Assembly: GCA_007117525.1 (NCBI GenBank)
Contig: SKGJ01000351.1
Coordinates: forward strand, 1 to 9,440
Length of the DNA: 9,440 nucleotides
Source: Alkalimonas sp.
GTDB taxonomy: Bacteria; Pseudomonadota; Gammaproteobacteria; Enterobacterales; Alteromonadaceae
Direction of reading: 5' to 3'
The position numbers were made by a program, and so were the translations under genes. This document shows, one piece after another, positions 1 through 7,400 of the stretch (the stretch's first letter is position 1; every line of letters starts with the position of its first letter). The notes under the pieces were generated by a model, which saw nothing but the letters and a program-made list of their open reading frames with translations, was not told the DNA's origin and did no database searches.

Positions 1-140
1 CCTGTGTCATTGTTATTTCTGCCGATATTCAGCCCGAAATGCAAAAGCGGGTCGCGGAGCTTGGCGCCCTGGCCTTTATTCAAAAACCGGTGAACCCGGA
101 CAAACTCAACCAGATACTGTCGCAGTATGGTTTGATCTGA
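1..140 (+). CDS. CheY-like response regulator receiver protein, 3' end only
   Basis: The last 45 codons of a gene that begins before the window are visible, read from base 3 to a TGA at 138-140. The fragment shows the last two strands and helices of a receiver domain. A hydrophobic strand VIVISAD carries the Ser at the usual Thr/Ser switch position, a helix follows, and then FIQKPV holds the conserved Lys-Pro that closes the phospho-acceptor pocket. The protein ends 16 residues after that Pro, so no output domain follows the receiver; any other domain would have to be N-terminal and off-window. The phospho-accepting Asp is also off-window. The stop overlaps the start of the CheC-like gene (TGATG), which suggests translational coupling. 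The family call is firm. Which kinase drives it, and whether it is a stand-alone CheY, cannot be seen. Confidence 0.88.
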   Translation, partial: CVIVISADIQPEMQKRVAELGALAFIQKPVNPDKLNQILSQYGLI

Positions 141-742
141 TGGCGATGTTATCTGCTGACCAACAGGATGCGTTGCAAGAGCTAATGAATGTCGCTATGG
201 GCATGGCCAGCGATCAGCTGGCTCGTTATTTAAACACCTTGGTGCATTTGCAAGTACCAGCCATCCGGCTGGTCCAGCCTTCGGATTTGTTGGCGCAGCT
301 CGAGCCTGAGAATGCTGATCAGCAACGGCAGGTAGTGAGTCAGGGCTTTATTGGCGATGCCGGCTTTCAGGGCGAAGCGGTGTTGTTTTACCAGTTGAGC
401 AATGCCCGTCAGTTGGCAACGATGCTGGGCTACCCGGCAGATGATGCCAACGATGCCGAAATGCTGACCGACATCAGCTCCATTTTGACCACCACCTTTC
501 TCAACAGTCTGGGCGGGCAGTTGAGTGCTCAGCTGTCTTACAGTGCTCCCAGGCTGTTAAGTGATCAGCAGGAACTGTTGGTGCAGCGTATCGAGACCCC
601 TGGCTGGCGTGCTGCTTTGCAGGTCAGCATTCACTATCAGGTGATTGACTATGCGTTTCAATGCGAGATGGTGCTTTTGATACCGGAACTTGGCTTGCAG
701 ACCCTGCAGCAGCGGTTGGATGCTATTTTGCTGGAGTACTAG
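140..742 (+). CDS. CheC-family chemotaxis phosphatase-like protein
   Basis: A 200-residue cytoplasmic protein with the two-repeat layout of CheC, whose family dephosphorylates CheY-type receivers. The first repeat keeps the catalytic signature D/S-x3-E-x2-N-x22-P exactly: Asp10, Glu14, Asn17, then Pro40 after 22 residues, inside ALQELMNVAMGMASDQL. The second repeat, around residues 107-137 (MLTDISSILTTTFLNSLGG), keeps the spacing and Pro137 but has Asp111 and Ser114 where Glu and Asn are expected, so it is probably inactive. The ATG at 140 overlaps the upstream receiver gene by one base and has no clear ribosome binding site, which fits translational re-initiation. An in-frame ATG at 146 is an alternative start. 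The natural partner would be the neighbouring receiver protein, but this is inferred from gene order. No transmembrane segment is apparent. Confidence 0.85.
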   Translation: MAMLSADQQDALQELMNVAMGMASDQLARYLNTLVHLQVPAIRLVQPSDLLAQLEPENADQQRQVVSQGFIGDAGFQGEAVLFYQLSNARQLATMLGYPADDANDAEMLTDISSILTTTFLNSLGGQLSAQLSYSAPRLLSDQQELLVQRIETPGWRAALQVSIHYQVIDYAFQCEMVLLIPELGLQTLQQRLDAILLEY

Positions 743-753
743 CAGGAGGACGG

Positions 754-1737
754 ATGGACGCACAATGGCTGGCAATGCCTATTTTGCAGCAGTTAAACAG
801 CGGTGTGCTGGTGCTTAGTACCGACTATCATATCTGCTTTTACAATCAGTTTATTGAGCGCAGGCTGGGTGTGCCCTTGGCCGAGGTGCGTCACAAATCC
901 GTCTTTGATGTTTTCACCGATTTACCGGAAGCCTGGTTAAAGCGCAAGCTGGACAGTGTGGTCGCTTTGAACGCGCCGGTGTTTAGCTCATGGGAGCAAC
1001 GGCCTTATGTGCTGAAACTGCCTCACCTGCGTCCGATCAGCAATGTCAGTGATTACATGATTCAAAATTGCAGCATGTTGCCCTTGTTGCATCCGCATAC
1101 CGGTGAAACCTTTGTCTGTCTGCTAATCGAGGATGCCACCGATGTCAGTCTGTATCAGCAGGAGCTGCAACGCAACATGCAGGCGTTGCAACAAGCCAAC
1201 CGCATGGATGGTCTCACCCAGGTGTTTAACCGCAGTTATTGGGAACAGTTGTTGAATGCGGAGATCTTGCGCGCCAGACGTTACCACCAACCTTTATCAT
1301 TAATTTTATTTGATTTAGACAAGTTTAAGCAGCTGAACGATATCTATGGCCATCAGGGAGGCGATTATGTCCTGGTTGAGTTGTCTGCTTTCATTCAAAG
1401 CTTGCTGCGGGAGTCGGATTTGCTGGGGCGCTATGGTGGCGAAGAGTTTGGCATTATCTTACCCAATACTGGACTTCAAGGGGCCAGTGAGGTGGCTAAG
1501 CGTATATGTCGTCAGGTCGCTGCGCATCCTTTGCATTATCAGCAGCAGGACATTCGTGCCACCATCAGTTTGGGGGTGGCTGAGTTGAATCCTCACCGGC
1601 AGCAGGATGTGCATGACCTGGTGCAATGTGCGGACCTGGCACTGTACTTATCCAAGCGTGAAGGCCGCAATCGCAGCACCAGTTATCGGGATGAATTGCG
1701 TCACTACCTGCAGAAGATCACCGAAAGCGCCCATTAA
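754..1737 (+). CDS. PAS-GGDEF diguanylate cyclase
   Basis: A 327-residue protein predicted to make cyclic di-GMP from two GTP. Residues about 10-130 look like a PAS-type sensor (SGVLVLSTDYHICFYNQ and onward), followed by a probable coiled linker at about 132-150 (YQQELQRNMQALQQANRMDG). The GGDEF domain spans about 151-312. It has the metal/GTP region DLDKFKQLNDIYGHQGGD (187-204), the active-site motif GGEEF (228-232), and RESD (219-222) exactly five residues before it, which is the RxxD inhibitory site where product binds. All catalytic signatures are intact. The start at 754 is chosen because AGGAGG at 744-749 precedes it. The longer in-frame reading from 661 would run deep into the CheC-like gene and has no Shine-Dalgarno. 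The gap to that gene is 11 bases. There are no membrane segments, so the PAS signal is likely cytoplasmic and its ligand is unknown. Confidence 0.93.
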   Translation: MDAQWLAMPILQQLNSGVLVLSTDYHICFYNQFIERRLGVPLAEVRHKSVFDVFTDLPEAWLKRKLDSVVALNAPVFSSWEQRPYVLKLPHLRPISNVSDYMIQNCSMLPLLHPHTGETFVCLLIEDATDVSLYQQELQRNMQALQQANRMDGLTQVFNRSYWEQLLNAEILRARRYHQPLSLILFDLDKFKQLNDIYGHQGGDYVLVELSAFIQSLLRESDLLGRYGGEEFGIILPNTGLQGASEVAKRICRQVAAHPLHYQQQDIRATISLGVAELNPHRQQDVHDLVQCADLALYLSKREGRNRSTSYRDELRHYLQKITESAH

Positions 1738-1740
1738 CGG

Positions 1741-1770
1741 TTGACAGACGTCTATAAGTCTGTGCATTAT
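1741..1770 (+). promoter_or_regulatory. Probable thr operon promoter
   Basis: A perfect -35 hexamer TTGACA (1741-1746) sits three bases after the diguanylate cyclase stop. With an 18-base spacer the best -10 is CATTAT (1765-1770), a 4 of 6 match that keeps the key A2 and final T. This puts the transcript start near 1777-1778, at or next to the first thrL ATG. An alternative -10, TATAAG (1753-1758, 5 of 6), has no acceptable -35 at the right distance. The choice between them is unresolved. Either would drive thrL-thrABC-ung. Confidence 0.6.
1746..1761 (+). promoter_or_regulatory. Tandem MetJ-like met boxes within the thr promoter
   Basis: AGACGTCT (1746-1753) is an exact match to the 8-bp met box bound by the methionine repressor MetJ. 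It is followed without a gap by ATAAGTCT (1754-1761), a 6 of 8 match in the same register. MetJ binds as co-operative dimers to at least two adjacent boxes, so two in tandem is the minimum functional arrangement. The flanking 8-mers do not match. The site fills the spacer between -35 and -10, an ideal place for repression. The same bases form an inverted repeat (ACAGAC at 1744-1749, GTCTGT at 1758-1763), so another dimeric regulator is possible. Control of this operon by MetJ is inference. Confidence 0.45.
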
Positions 1771-1777
1771 GAAGCCT

Positions 1778-1834
1778 ATGAAAAATTTAATGACACTCAC
1801 CACCACCATTATTACCACCACCCTGTCGGGGTAG
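1778..1834 (+). CDS. thrL: thr operon leader peptide
   Basis: An 18-codon ORF encodes MKNLMTLTTTIITTTLSG, ending in TAG at 1832-1834. Seven of 18 codons are Thr (one ACA, six ACC) and two are Ile (ATT), the composition of the E. coli ThrL peptide, whose translation senses charged tRNA-Thr and tRNA-Ile. Its place directly before an attenuator and thrA confirms the role. The start is uncertain. An in-frame ATG at 1769 would add three residues (MKP), and an ATG at 1790 would shorten the peptide to 14. No convincing Shine-Dalgarno precedes any of them; GAAG at 1771-1774 is too close to 1778. The peptide has no known function other than ribosome stalling. Confidence 0.92.
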   Translation: MKNLMTLTTTIITTTLSG

Positions 1835-1847
1835 GAGGTCGGTGGTG
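1816..1847 (+). promoter_or_regulatory. Leader 1:2 hairpin of the thr attenuator
   Basis: CACCACC (1816-1822), made of the last Thr codons, is perfectly complementary to GGTGGTG (1841-1847), giving a 7-bp stem with an 18-base loop that contains the thrL stop. A ribosome stalled on the Thr codons would cover the 5' arm and prevent this stem, leaving the segment around 1835-1840 free for the antiterminator. This is the protector/pause hairpin expected in a ribosome-mediated attenuator. It is deduced by hand pairing, not by an energy calculation. Confidence 0.6.
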
Positions 1848-1878
1848 CTTTGTCATCAGAAAACCCGTGACCTCAACC
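1830..1878 (+). promoter_or_regulatory. Candidate antiterminator pairing of the thr attenuator
   Basis: GAGGTC (1835-1840), starting one base after the thrL stop, is the exact reverse complement of GACCTC (1869-1874). GGT (1830-1832) can add three more pairs with ACC (1876-1878) across a small internal loop. The 3' partner takes in the last three bases of the terminator's 5' arm plus its loop, so this pairing and the terminator are mutually exclusive. A ribosome stalled at the Thr codons leaves 1835-1840 exposed and permits readthrough. A ribosome that reaches the stop would cover it and let the terminator form. Confidence 0.6.
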
Positions 1879-1896
1879 GTCACGGGTTTTTTGTTT
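1860..1896 (+). terminator. Rho-independent attenuator terminator before thrA
   Basis: CCCGTGAC (1864-1871) pairs perfectly with GTCACGGG (1879-1886) around a 7-base loop. Flanking AAAA (1860-1863) extends the stem into the T-tract, which runs TTTTTTGTTT (1887-1896). It lies between thrL and thrA, the standard place for the attenuator. It is also the first terminator after the diguanylate cyclase gene, so it probably ends transcripts from that operon too. Bases 1897-1956 after it hold nothing else recognisable. Confidence 0.93.
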
Positions 1897-1968
1897 AAGG
1901 GCACTAAGACCCGGCAAATGCAACCAGGACCAACACAATTTCGATGTTGAATGATTCAGGAGTAAAAC

Positions 1969-4428
1969 ATGCGCGTGCTTAAATTTGGCGGTTCGTCGCT
2001 GGCCTCGGTCACACGCTTTCAGGGGGTGGCCAGCATCGTCGCTGACCGTGCCCGGGAAGGGGAGCTTTGCCTGGTGTTGTCGGCCCCGCAAGGGGTGACC
2101 AATCTGTTGGTGGAGTTGACGGATCTGGCTTACATGGGAGCGGATTATCAGGAGGTACTGCTCAGCTTGCAGCAGCGCTACCAGCAGTTGCTGGATGAGG
2201 CAGCAAGTCATATTGGTGCAGAGGCTTTAAGCCCGGTTCGGACCCTGATGCAAGCCCAGCTGGAGCAACTAGCGCAGCGCTTGCAAGGGGTGCAGCTGCT
2301 CAGGCACTGCCCCGATCACATCAAGGCGCAGTTGCTTGGTCTTGGGGAGCAGTTCAGTGTCGGCCTGATGCAAGCCTTGCTGCAGGCCAAGGGCGTTCGG
2401 GTGCGGTTATTGCCGGCCGCACACTGTGTGCGCAGTGAAGGCGACTACCTGAACGCGACGGCCGATATACCCGCTTCCGAGCAAGCCTTGGCCAGTGCCA
2501 TTGCGGAAGCCCCGGCCGAGGTTTATCTGCTGGCAGGCTTTGTCTCCAGCAATGCGCAGGGCGAGCTTTGCTTGCTGGGCCGCAATGGTTCGGATTACTC
2601 GGCCGCCATAGTCGCTGCCAGCTTAAAAGCCTCTGCCTGTGAAATCTGGACCGATGTGGATGGTGTCTACAGTGCCGATCCCCGTCAGGTCAAACAAACC
2701 CAATTGATTGAGCGGTTATCGTACGATGAAGCGATGGAGCTGTCGTACTTTGGCGCCAAAGTATTGCATCCTAAAACCATCGGCCCGTTGGCACGCTTTA
2801 ATATCCCTTGTTTTATTAAAAATACGCTGAATCCCAGCGCAGCCGGTACCTGCATTTCGACTCAGGGCGATGGTGATTCGCTGGTCAAGGGCATCTCCAG
2901 TTTGCAGCATTTGGCATTAATTACCGTTTCCGGTCCTGGTCTGAAAGGGGTGGTTGGCATGGCGAGCCGGGTTTTTGCAACCATGGCCCGTGCCTCGATT
3001 TCAGTGAATCTGATCACTCAGTCGTCGTCTGAATTCAGCATCAGCTTCTGTGTCCCGCAGCTGCACCTGACGGCCGCCAAAAAAGCGCTGGAAACCGAGT
3101 TTGAACTGGAGCTGCAAAGCAAGTTGCTAAGGCCGCTTGATATTGCACCGGATATGGCCATTGTCAGTCTGGTTGGGGATGGCATGCGGCAGCACCGCGG
3201 TGTAGCTGCCAAGTTTTTTGCATCCCTGGCTCAGGCTCGGGTGAATGTGGTGGCCATTGCACAAGACAGCAGCGAGCGCTCCATTTCGGCCGTGGTGGCG
3301 CAGTCGGCCTGTCAGGATGCGGTCAAGGTGTGTCATGAAAACTTCTTTAGTCATATCCCCAGCATCGATGTTTTCCTGGTGGGCTGTGGTGTGGTTGGGG
3401 CGGAGCTGTTGGCACAAATTGAGCGACAGCAAGGCTTCTTGCAACAGCGTCACGTGAAATTGAAAGTCTATGGCATCGCCAACAGCCGGCAACTGTTGCT
3501 GCAGCCGGAAGGGGTGGATTTAGCCGCCTGGCAGCCGCAACTGGCGCAAAGCAAACAGGCTTTTAGCCTCGATGCCCTGAACCAGTTTGTGCAGGAGCAG
3601 CATTTGATCAATCCGGTGTTGGTCGATTGCACCAGCTCGGAAAGCATTGCTGCTCAGTACGCCGATTTCCTGGCCGCCGGCTTTCATGTGGTGACCCCAA
3701 ATAAAAAAGCCAACACCGCCAGCATGGCGTATTACCGTGAGCTGCGGCAAAAGGCACAGCAGCATCGACGCCGTTTTTTGTATGAAACCACGGTCGGGGC
3801 AGGTTTGCCGGTGATTGATACTTTGCAGGGCCTGCTAAACGCGGGCGATGAGCTGCTGGCTTTTGAAGGCATTTTGTCCGGTTCCCTGTCCTACATTTTT
3901 GGCATGTTGGAGCAAGGGCTCAGCTTGTCAGAAGTCACCGCCAAAGCTAAAGCCATGGGCTTTACCGAGCCGGATCCCCGCGATGATTTGTCGGGGATGG
4001 ATGTTGCGCGCAAGCTGCTGATCATGGCGCGGGAGTCCGGTCTTGAGCTGGAGCTGGATCAGGTAGAGGTCGAGTCGGTGTTGCCGGCTGGCTTCGATGC
4101 CAGCGGCAGCATTGACGCCTTTATGGCGCGATTGCCTGAAGCCAATGCGGCTTTTGCCAAGCGGGCGGAGGCGGCCAAAGCAGAAGGCAAGGTGCTGCGC
4201 TACATCGGTGAGATTCGGGACGGGCGGTGCAAGGTCGCCATCAAGGCGTTGGAGCCGGATCATCCGCTGGCAAAAGTGAAAGACGGGGAAAATGCCCTGG
4301 CCATTCACAGCCGTTATTATCAGCCGATCCCTTTTGTGCTGCGTGGTTATGGTGCAGGCGCTGCGGTTACCTCCGCTGGGGTCTTCAGTGATATTCTGCG
4401 GACCTTGTCCTGGCAGCAGGAAGTCTAA
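1969..4428 (+). CDS. thrA: Bifunctional aspartokinase I / homoserine dehydrogenase I
   Basis: An 819-residue enzyme (E. coli ThrA is 820) that phosphorylates aspartate and later reduces aspartate semialdehyde to homoserine, the first and third steps toward threonine. Residues 1-295 are the kinase: KFGGSS (5-10), the GRNGSDYSA nucleotide region (204-212) and [13 protein letters not shown] (227-239). Tandem ACT domains at about 315-455 form the threonine-sensing region. Gly330 and Ser345, positions tied to feedback control in E. coli ThrA, are both conserved. The dehydrogenase starts at about 465 with the nucleotide-binding GCGVVG (472-477), then VTPNKKAN (575-582), [11 protein letters not shown] (635-645) and the catalytic stretch [16 protein letters not shown] (667-682). 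CAGGAG at 1957-1962, six bases from the ATG, supports the start. It heads thrABC, with 15 bases to thrB, and should be both feedback-inhibited by threonine and attenuated. Confidence 0.98.
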   Translation: MRVLKFGGSSLASVTRFQGVASIVADRAREGELCLVLSAPQGVTNLLVELTDLAYMGADYQEVLLSLQQRYQQLLDEAASHIGAEALSPVRTLMQAQLEQLAQRLQGVQLLRHCPDHIKAQLLGLGEQFSVGLMQALLQAKGVRVRLLPAAHCVRSEGDYLNATADIPASEQALASAIAEAPAEVYLLAGFVSSNAQGELCLLGRNGSDYSAAIVAASLKASACEIWTDVDGVYSADPRQVKQTQLIERLSYDEAMELSYFGAKVLHPKTIGPLARFNIPCFIKNTLNPSAAGTCISTQGDGDSLVKGISSLQHLALITVSGPGLKGVVGMASRVFATMARASISVNLITQSSSEFSISFCVPQLHLTAAKKALETEFELELQSKLLRPLDIAPDMAIVSLVGDGMRQHRGVAAKFFASLAQARVNVVAIAQDSSERSISAVVAQSACQDAVKVCHENFFSHIPSIDVFLVGCGVVGAELLAQIERQQGFLQQRHVKLKVYGIANSRQLLLQPEGVDLAAWQPQLAQSKQAFSLDALNQFVQEQHLINPVLVDCTSSESIAAQYADFLAAGFHVVTPNKKANTASMAYYRELRQKAQQHRRRFLYETTVGAGLPVIDTLQGLLNAGDELLAFEGILSGSLSYIFGMLEQGLSLSEVTAKAKAMGFTEPDPRDDLSGMDVARKLLIMARESGLELELDQVEVESVLPAGFDASGSIDAFMARLPEANAAFAKRAEAAKAEGKVLRYIGEIRDGRCKVAIKALEPDHPLAKVKDGENALAIHSRYYQPIPFVLRGYGAGAAVTSAGVFSDILRTLSWQQEV

Positions 4429-4443
4429 GCGGAGCGCATAACA

Positions 4444-5400
4444 ATGACACAGTATTATTATGCGCCGGCTTCAACCGGCAATCTGAGCGTGGGCTTTGAC
4501 CTCTTGGGCGCGGCTTTTGAACCCGTCGATGGGCAACTGCTCGGTGATGTGCTGGCCATTCATGGCGAGGCAGTTCAGAGTCGGCTTCGACTTAGCGGTC
4601 GTTACCAGCACCAGCTGCCGGCCGATACCGACGACAATCTGGTGCTTCGTTGTTACCGCTTATTCCAGCAGCGATTGGGGAAGCCCTTGCCGGGGCTGGA
4701 GCTGGAGCTTATCAAAGCGCTGCCGGTTGGCAGCGGTCTGGGATCCAGTGCCTGCTCCATTGTGGTGGCCTGCTACGCCTTTAACCATTATTTTGGCGAA
4801 CCACTGAGCCAGTCGGAGTTGTTGCAGCTGATGGCCGAAGCCGAAGGTGGCGTCAGCGGCTCCGTGCACTATGACAATGTGGCACCCTCTTATCTGGGCG
4901 GGCTGCAATTGATGTTGCCAGGCAGCCGACAACTTTGCCGTGCCCTGCCTTGGTTTGACCACTGGCGGGTGGTATTGAGTTATCCTGGCACCACCTTGTC
5001 GACCAAGGCCGCGCGTGCCGCTATCCCGGCGCAGTTGCCGCTGGCAACCAGCATCGCTTTTGCTGCCGGTCTAAGCCGCTTTGTTTCAGCCCTGTACAGT
5101 CAGGATGAAGCCGATGCGATGGCGGCCTTGAACGATGTGGTCGCCGAGCCGGCGCGGCTTCATTTAATGCCTGAGCTGCCGCAGCTGCGAAGCGCACTGC
5201 AAGCCCTTGGTGCTGTCCATCTTGGCATTTCCGGGGCTGGCCCAACGGTGTTTGCACTTTGCCCAACCGACTCCGCTGCCCGTGATGTGGCCGCTTATCT
5301 GACGCAGCATTACCATAAGAATCAGGATGCGATGACGCATCTTTGTCGGCTGGCACCAAAGGGTGCCCGCCTTGTGAAGGATCCAAACTCATGCAATTAG
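4444..5400 (+). CDS. thrB: Homoserine kinase
   Basis: A 318-residue GHMP-family kinase (E. coli ThrB is 310) that phosphorylates homoserine with ATP in the cytoplasm. The N-terminal substrate region reads YYAPASTGNLSVGFDLLG (5-22). The ATP-binding glycine/serine loop PVGSGLGSSA is at 94-103, and the C-terminal GHMP motif GISGAGPT is at 261-268. GGAG at 4431-4434 lies nine bases before the ATG, and the gap from thrA is 15 bases. The 3' end overlaps thrC by 10 bases, so translation of the two is probably coupled. No residue expected of the family was seen to be missing. Confidence 0.97.
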   Translation: MTQYYYAPASTGNLSVGFDLLGAAFEPVDGQLLGDVLAIHGEAVQSRLRLSGRYQHQLPADTDDNLVLRCYRLFQQRLGKPLPGLELELIKALPVGSGLGSSACSIVVACYAFNHYFGEPLSQSELLQLMAEAEGGVSGSVHYDNVAPSYLGGLQLMLPGSRQLCRALPWFDHWRVVLSYPGTTLSTKAARAAIPAQLPLATSIAFAAGLSRFVSALYSQDEADAMAALNDVVAEPARLHLMPELPQLRSALQALGAVHLGISGAGPTVFALCPTDSAARDVAAYLTQHYHKNQDAMTHLCRLAPKGARLVKDPNSCN

Positions 5401-6677
5401 TAAATTTGAAAGTACCTGCCGAGCAGGTCAGTTTTTTACAGGCGGTCCGTACCGGCCTTGGCCAGCAACAAGGATTGTTTTTCCCGACCAAGTGGCCCCA
5501 GCTCGATTGCGATGCCTTGCTGCAATTGCCACTGCAAGCGCGCAGCACAGCCATTATGAAGGCCTTATTTGGCGATGAGCTGACCGAGCAGCAGATACAG
5601 CAGATGGTGGAGCAGGCGTTTACCTTTCCGGCGCCGTTGCAGCCGGTCAAAGATGAGCTCTATTGCCTTGAGCTTTTTCACGGGCCCACGCTGGCTTTTA
5701 AAGACTTTGGTGGCCGTTTTATGGCGCAGGCTCTTGGGCAGGCCAAGCAACAGGATAAAGTTACCATTGTCACCGCCACATCGGGCGATACCGGAGCTGC
5801 GGTTGCGCAGGCATTTTACCGTCAACCCGGTGTGCAGGTGGTGATTTTGTATCCGAAAGGCAAGATCAGCAGCCTGCAGGAAAAATTGTTTTCCACCCTG
5901 GGTGAGAACATTACTACTCTGGCCATTGACGGGGACTTTGATCAGTGTCAGGCGCTGGTGAAACAGGTTTTCGATCATCAGGCGCTGGTCAAGCGTCTGA
6001 ATATCAACTCGGCCAACTCCATCAATATCAGTCGGCTATTGGCGCAGGTTTGCTACTATTTTGAAGCTTTGGCCCAGCTGCCAGCTGAGCGGCGGCAGGA
6101 TGCGGTCTTTGCTGTACCCAGCGGCAACTTTGGCAATGTTACTGCCGGTTTAATTGCCAAGGCGATGGGGTTGCCATTCAAGCGGATGGTGGCAGCCACC
6201 AACATCAACGATACGGTACCGCGTTATTGGCGTGATGGTCAGTGGCAACCTAAGGCCACGCAGGCCACTTTATCCAATGCGATGGACATCAGTGCGCCAA
6301 ACAACTGGCCGCGGGTGGAAGCACTGCTGCAGCAAGGTGTTATTCAGCGCGCTGATCTCGAAGCCGTGGCGGTGGATGAAGACGATACCCAGTTGGGGAT
6401 GCGTCAGCTGGCGGCAGATGGCTACATCAGTGAGCCGCATGCGGCGGTGGCCTACAAAGCACTCAAACGCTCCTTGCAGCCAGGGGAGATCGGCATCTTT
6501 CTTGGCACCGCACATCCGGCCAAGTTTAAAGAACAGGTCGAGAATATTCTTGGTTGCCCAATCGCCTTGCCACCGGTACTGGCCAAGTGCCAGGCCGAGC
6601 CAAGCCTGAGCCGGGAACTGCCTGCTGATTTCGCAGCTTTGGAGCAACTCTTGCTGGAGCTGGAAGACCATGCCTGA
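5391..6677 (+). CDS. thrC: Threonine synthase
   Basis: A 428-residue PLP enzyme, the same length as E. coli ThrC, which converts O-phosphohomoserine to threonine and ends the pathway. Family hallmarks are the N-terminal [32 protein letters not shown] (97-113) with Lys104 as the PLP-binding residue, the phosphate-binding SGDTGAAV (131-138), and later [18 protein letters not shown] and [11 protein letters not shown]. The start at 5391 fits because AAGGA (5377-5381) is nine bases upstream and the protein then aligns from residue 1 with E. coli ThrC. The in-frame start 48 bases earlier only adds residues that fall inside thrB. It overlaps thrB by 10 bases and ung by 8. The full thrABC set should allow threonine synthesis. 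Confidence 0.98.
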   Translation: MQLVNLKVPAEQVSFLQAVRTGLGQQQGLFFPTKWPQLDCDALLQLPLQARSTAIMKALFGDELTEQQIQQMVEQAFTFPAPLQPVKDELYCLELFHGPTLAFKDFGGRFMAQALGQAKQQDKVTIVTATSGDTGAAVAQAFYRQPGVQVVILYPKGKISSLQEKLFSTLGENITTLAIDGDFDQCQALVKQVFDHQALVKRLNINSANSINISRLLAQVCYYFEALAQLPAERRQDAVFAVPSGNFGNVTAGLIAKAMGLPFKRMVAATNINDTVPRYWRDGQWQPKATQATLSNAMDISAPNNWPRVEALLQQGVIQRADLEAVAVDEDDTQLGMRQLAADGYISEPHAAVAYKALKRSLQPGEIGIFLGTAHPAKFKEQVENILGCPIALPPVLAKCQAEPSLSRELPADFAALEQLLLELEDHA

Positions 6678-7341
6678 GTGGCAGGATGTACTCGGGGCTG
6701 AAAAAAGTCAGCCCTATTTTCAGCAAATTATGCAGCAACTGCAGCAGGCCCGCGCCAGTTGTCAGGTGATTTACCCGCCGGAAAAAGAGGTGTTCAACGC
6801 CTTTAAGCTGACACCCTTTGCCAGTTTGAAGGTGGTGATTCTGGGGCAGGATCCTTACCATGGTCCGAACCAGGCGCACGGATTGGCGTTTTCGGTCCGG
6901 CCTGGGGTGAGGATCCCACCGTCGCTGCGTAACATGTACAAGGAGTTGGCGCTTGAGTATCCCGATTACCGGATCCCCACTCATGGGTACCTGACGGCCT
7001 GGGCAGAGCAAGGGGTATTGCTGCTCAACACGGCTTTAACCGTGGTGGCCAACCAGGCAAACTCGCATCGGGATCTGGGCTGGGAACAATTTACCGATCG
7101 GGTAATTGCAGCCATCAGCGAGCAGGCTGAACATCTGGTATTTTTGTTGTGGGGCTCACATGCCGGTCGCAAAGCCAGATTGATTGACGGCAACAAGCAT
7201 ACCGTGCTGACAGCACCGCACCCATCGCCGTTATCGGCACACCGTGGTTTTTTTGGCTGCAACCACTTTCTGCAGGCCAATCAGGCATTGCAGGCGCATG
7301 GCCAAAGCCCGATCGATTGGCAATTGCCGCTGCTGCCTTAA
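6670..7341 (+). CDS. ung: Uracil-DNA glycosylase (family 1)
   Basis: A 223-residue family-1 uracil-DNA glycosylase, which removes uracil from DNA at the start of base-excision repair. All signature motifs are present: the water-activating GQDPYHG (59-65) with Asp61, Phe74 for stacking on uracil, Asn120 in LLLNTALTV for uracil recognition, and HPSPLSAHR (184-192) with catalytic His184 and the DNA-intercalating Leu188. Its length is close to E. coli Ung (229). The ATG overlaps thrC by 8 bases, with GGAG (6656-6659) inside thrC ten bases upstream. No room exists for a separate promoter in a gap, so ung is probably co-transcribed with thrABC unless a promoter lies inside thrC. It is followed by the bidirectional terminator. 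Confidence 0.97.
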   Translation: MPEWQDVLGAEKSQPYFQQIMQQLQQARASCQVIYPPEKEVFNAFKLTPFASLKVVILGQDPYHGPNQAHGLAFSVRPGVRIPPSLRNMYKELALEYPDYRIPTHGYLTAWAEQGVLLLNTALTVVANQANSHRDLGWEQFTDRVIAAISEQAEHLVFLLWGSHAGRKARLIDGNKHTVLTAPHPSPLSAHRGFFGCNHFLQANQALQAHGQSPIDWQLPLLP

Positions 7342-7361
7342 GCCTTTTAAACCAGAGCACA

Positions 7362-7400
7362 AATAAAAACGCCTGAACGAAGTGTCCAGGCGTTTTTATT
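7362..7400. terminator. Bidirectional Rho-independent terminator between ung and the DUF3545-like gene
   Basis: AATAAAAACGCCTG (7362-7375) and CAGGCGTTTTTATT (7387-7400) are perfect reverse complements, forming a 14-bp stem with an 11-base loop. Plus-strand transcripts from ung end in the T-run at 7393-7397. Minus-strand transcripts use the A-run at 7365-7369 as their T-run. The stop codon of the minus-strand small gene (7399-7401) lies on the base of the stem. Confidence 0.92.

Noticed and set aside
661..753. Longer N-terminus for the diguanylate cyclase
   Set aside because: It would overlap the CheC-like gene by over 80 bases with no ribosome site, while ATG 754 follows an AGGAGG.
1741..1950. 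His-rich reading frame across the leader (HHHH and HH runs), resembling a his operon leader peptide
   Set aside because: It is the same ACC repeat read in another frame. That frame has no ATG near the run, passes through the terminator, and the genes downstream are thrABC, not his genes. The Thr frame has an ATG and a well-placed stop.
1931..1958. Small inverted repeats before thrA (CAACA..TGTTG and TGAATGATTCA)
   Set aside because: Arms are only 5 bases. The TGAAT/ATTCA spacing does not fit the ArgR box, and nothing else supports an operator here.
5021..5650. 209-codon minus-strand open frame across thrB and thrC
   Set aside because: Antisense to two well-defined genes, with low-complexity composition and no domain.
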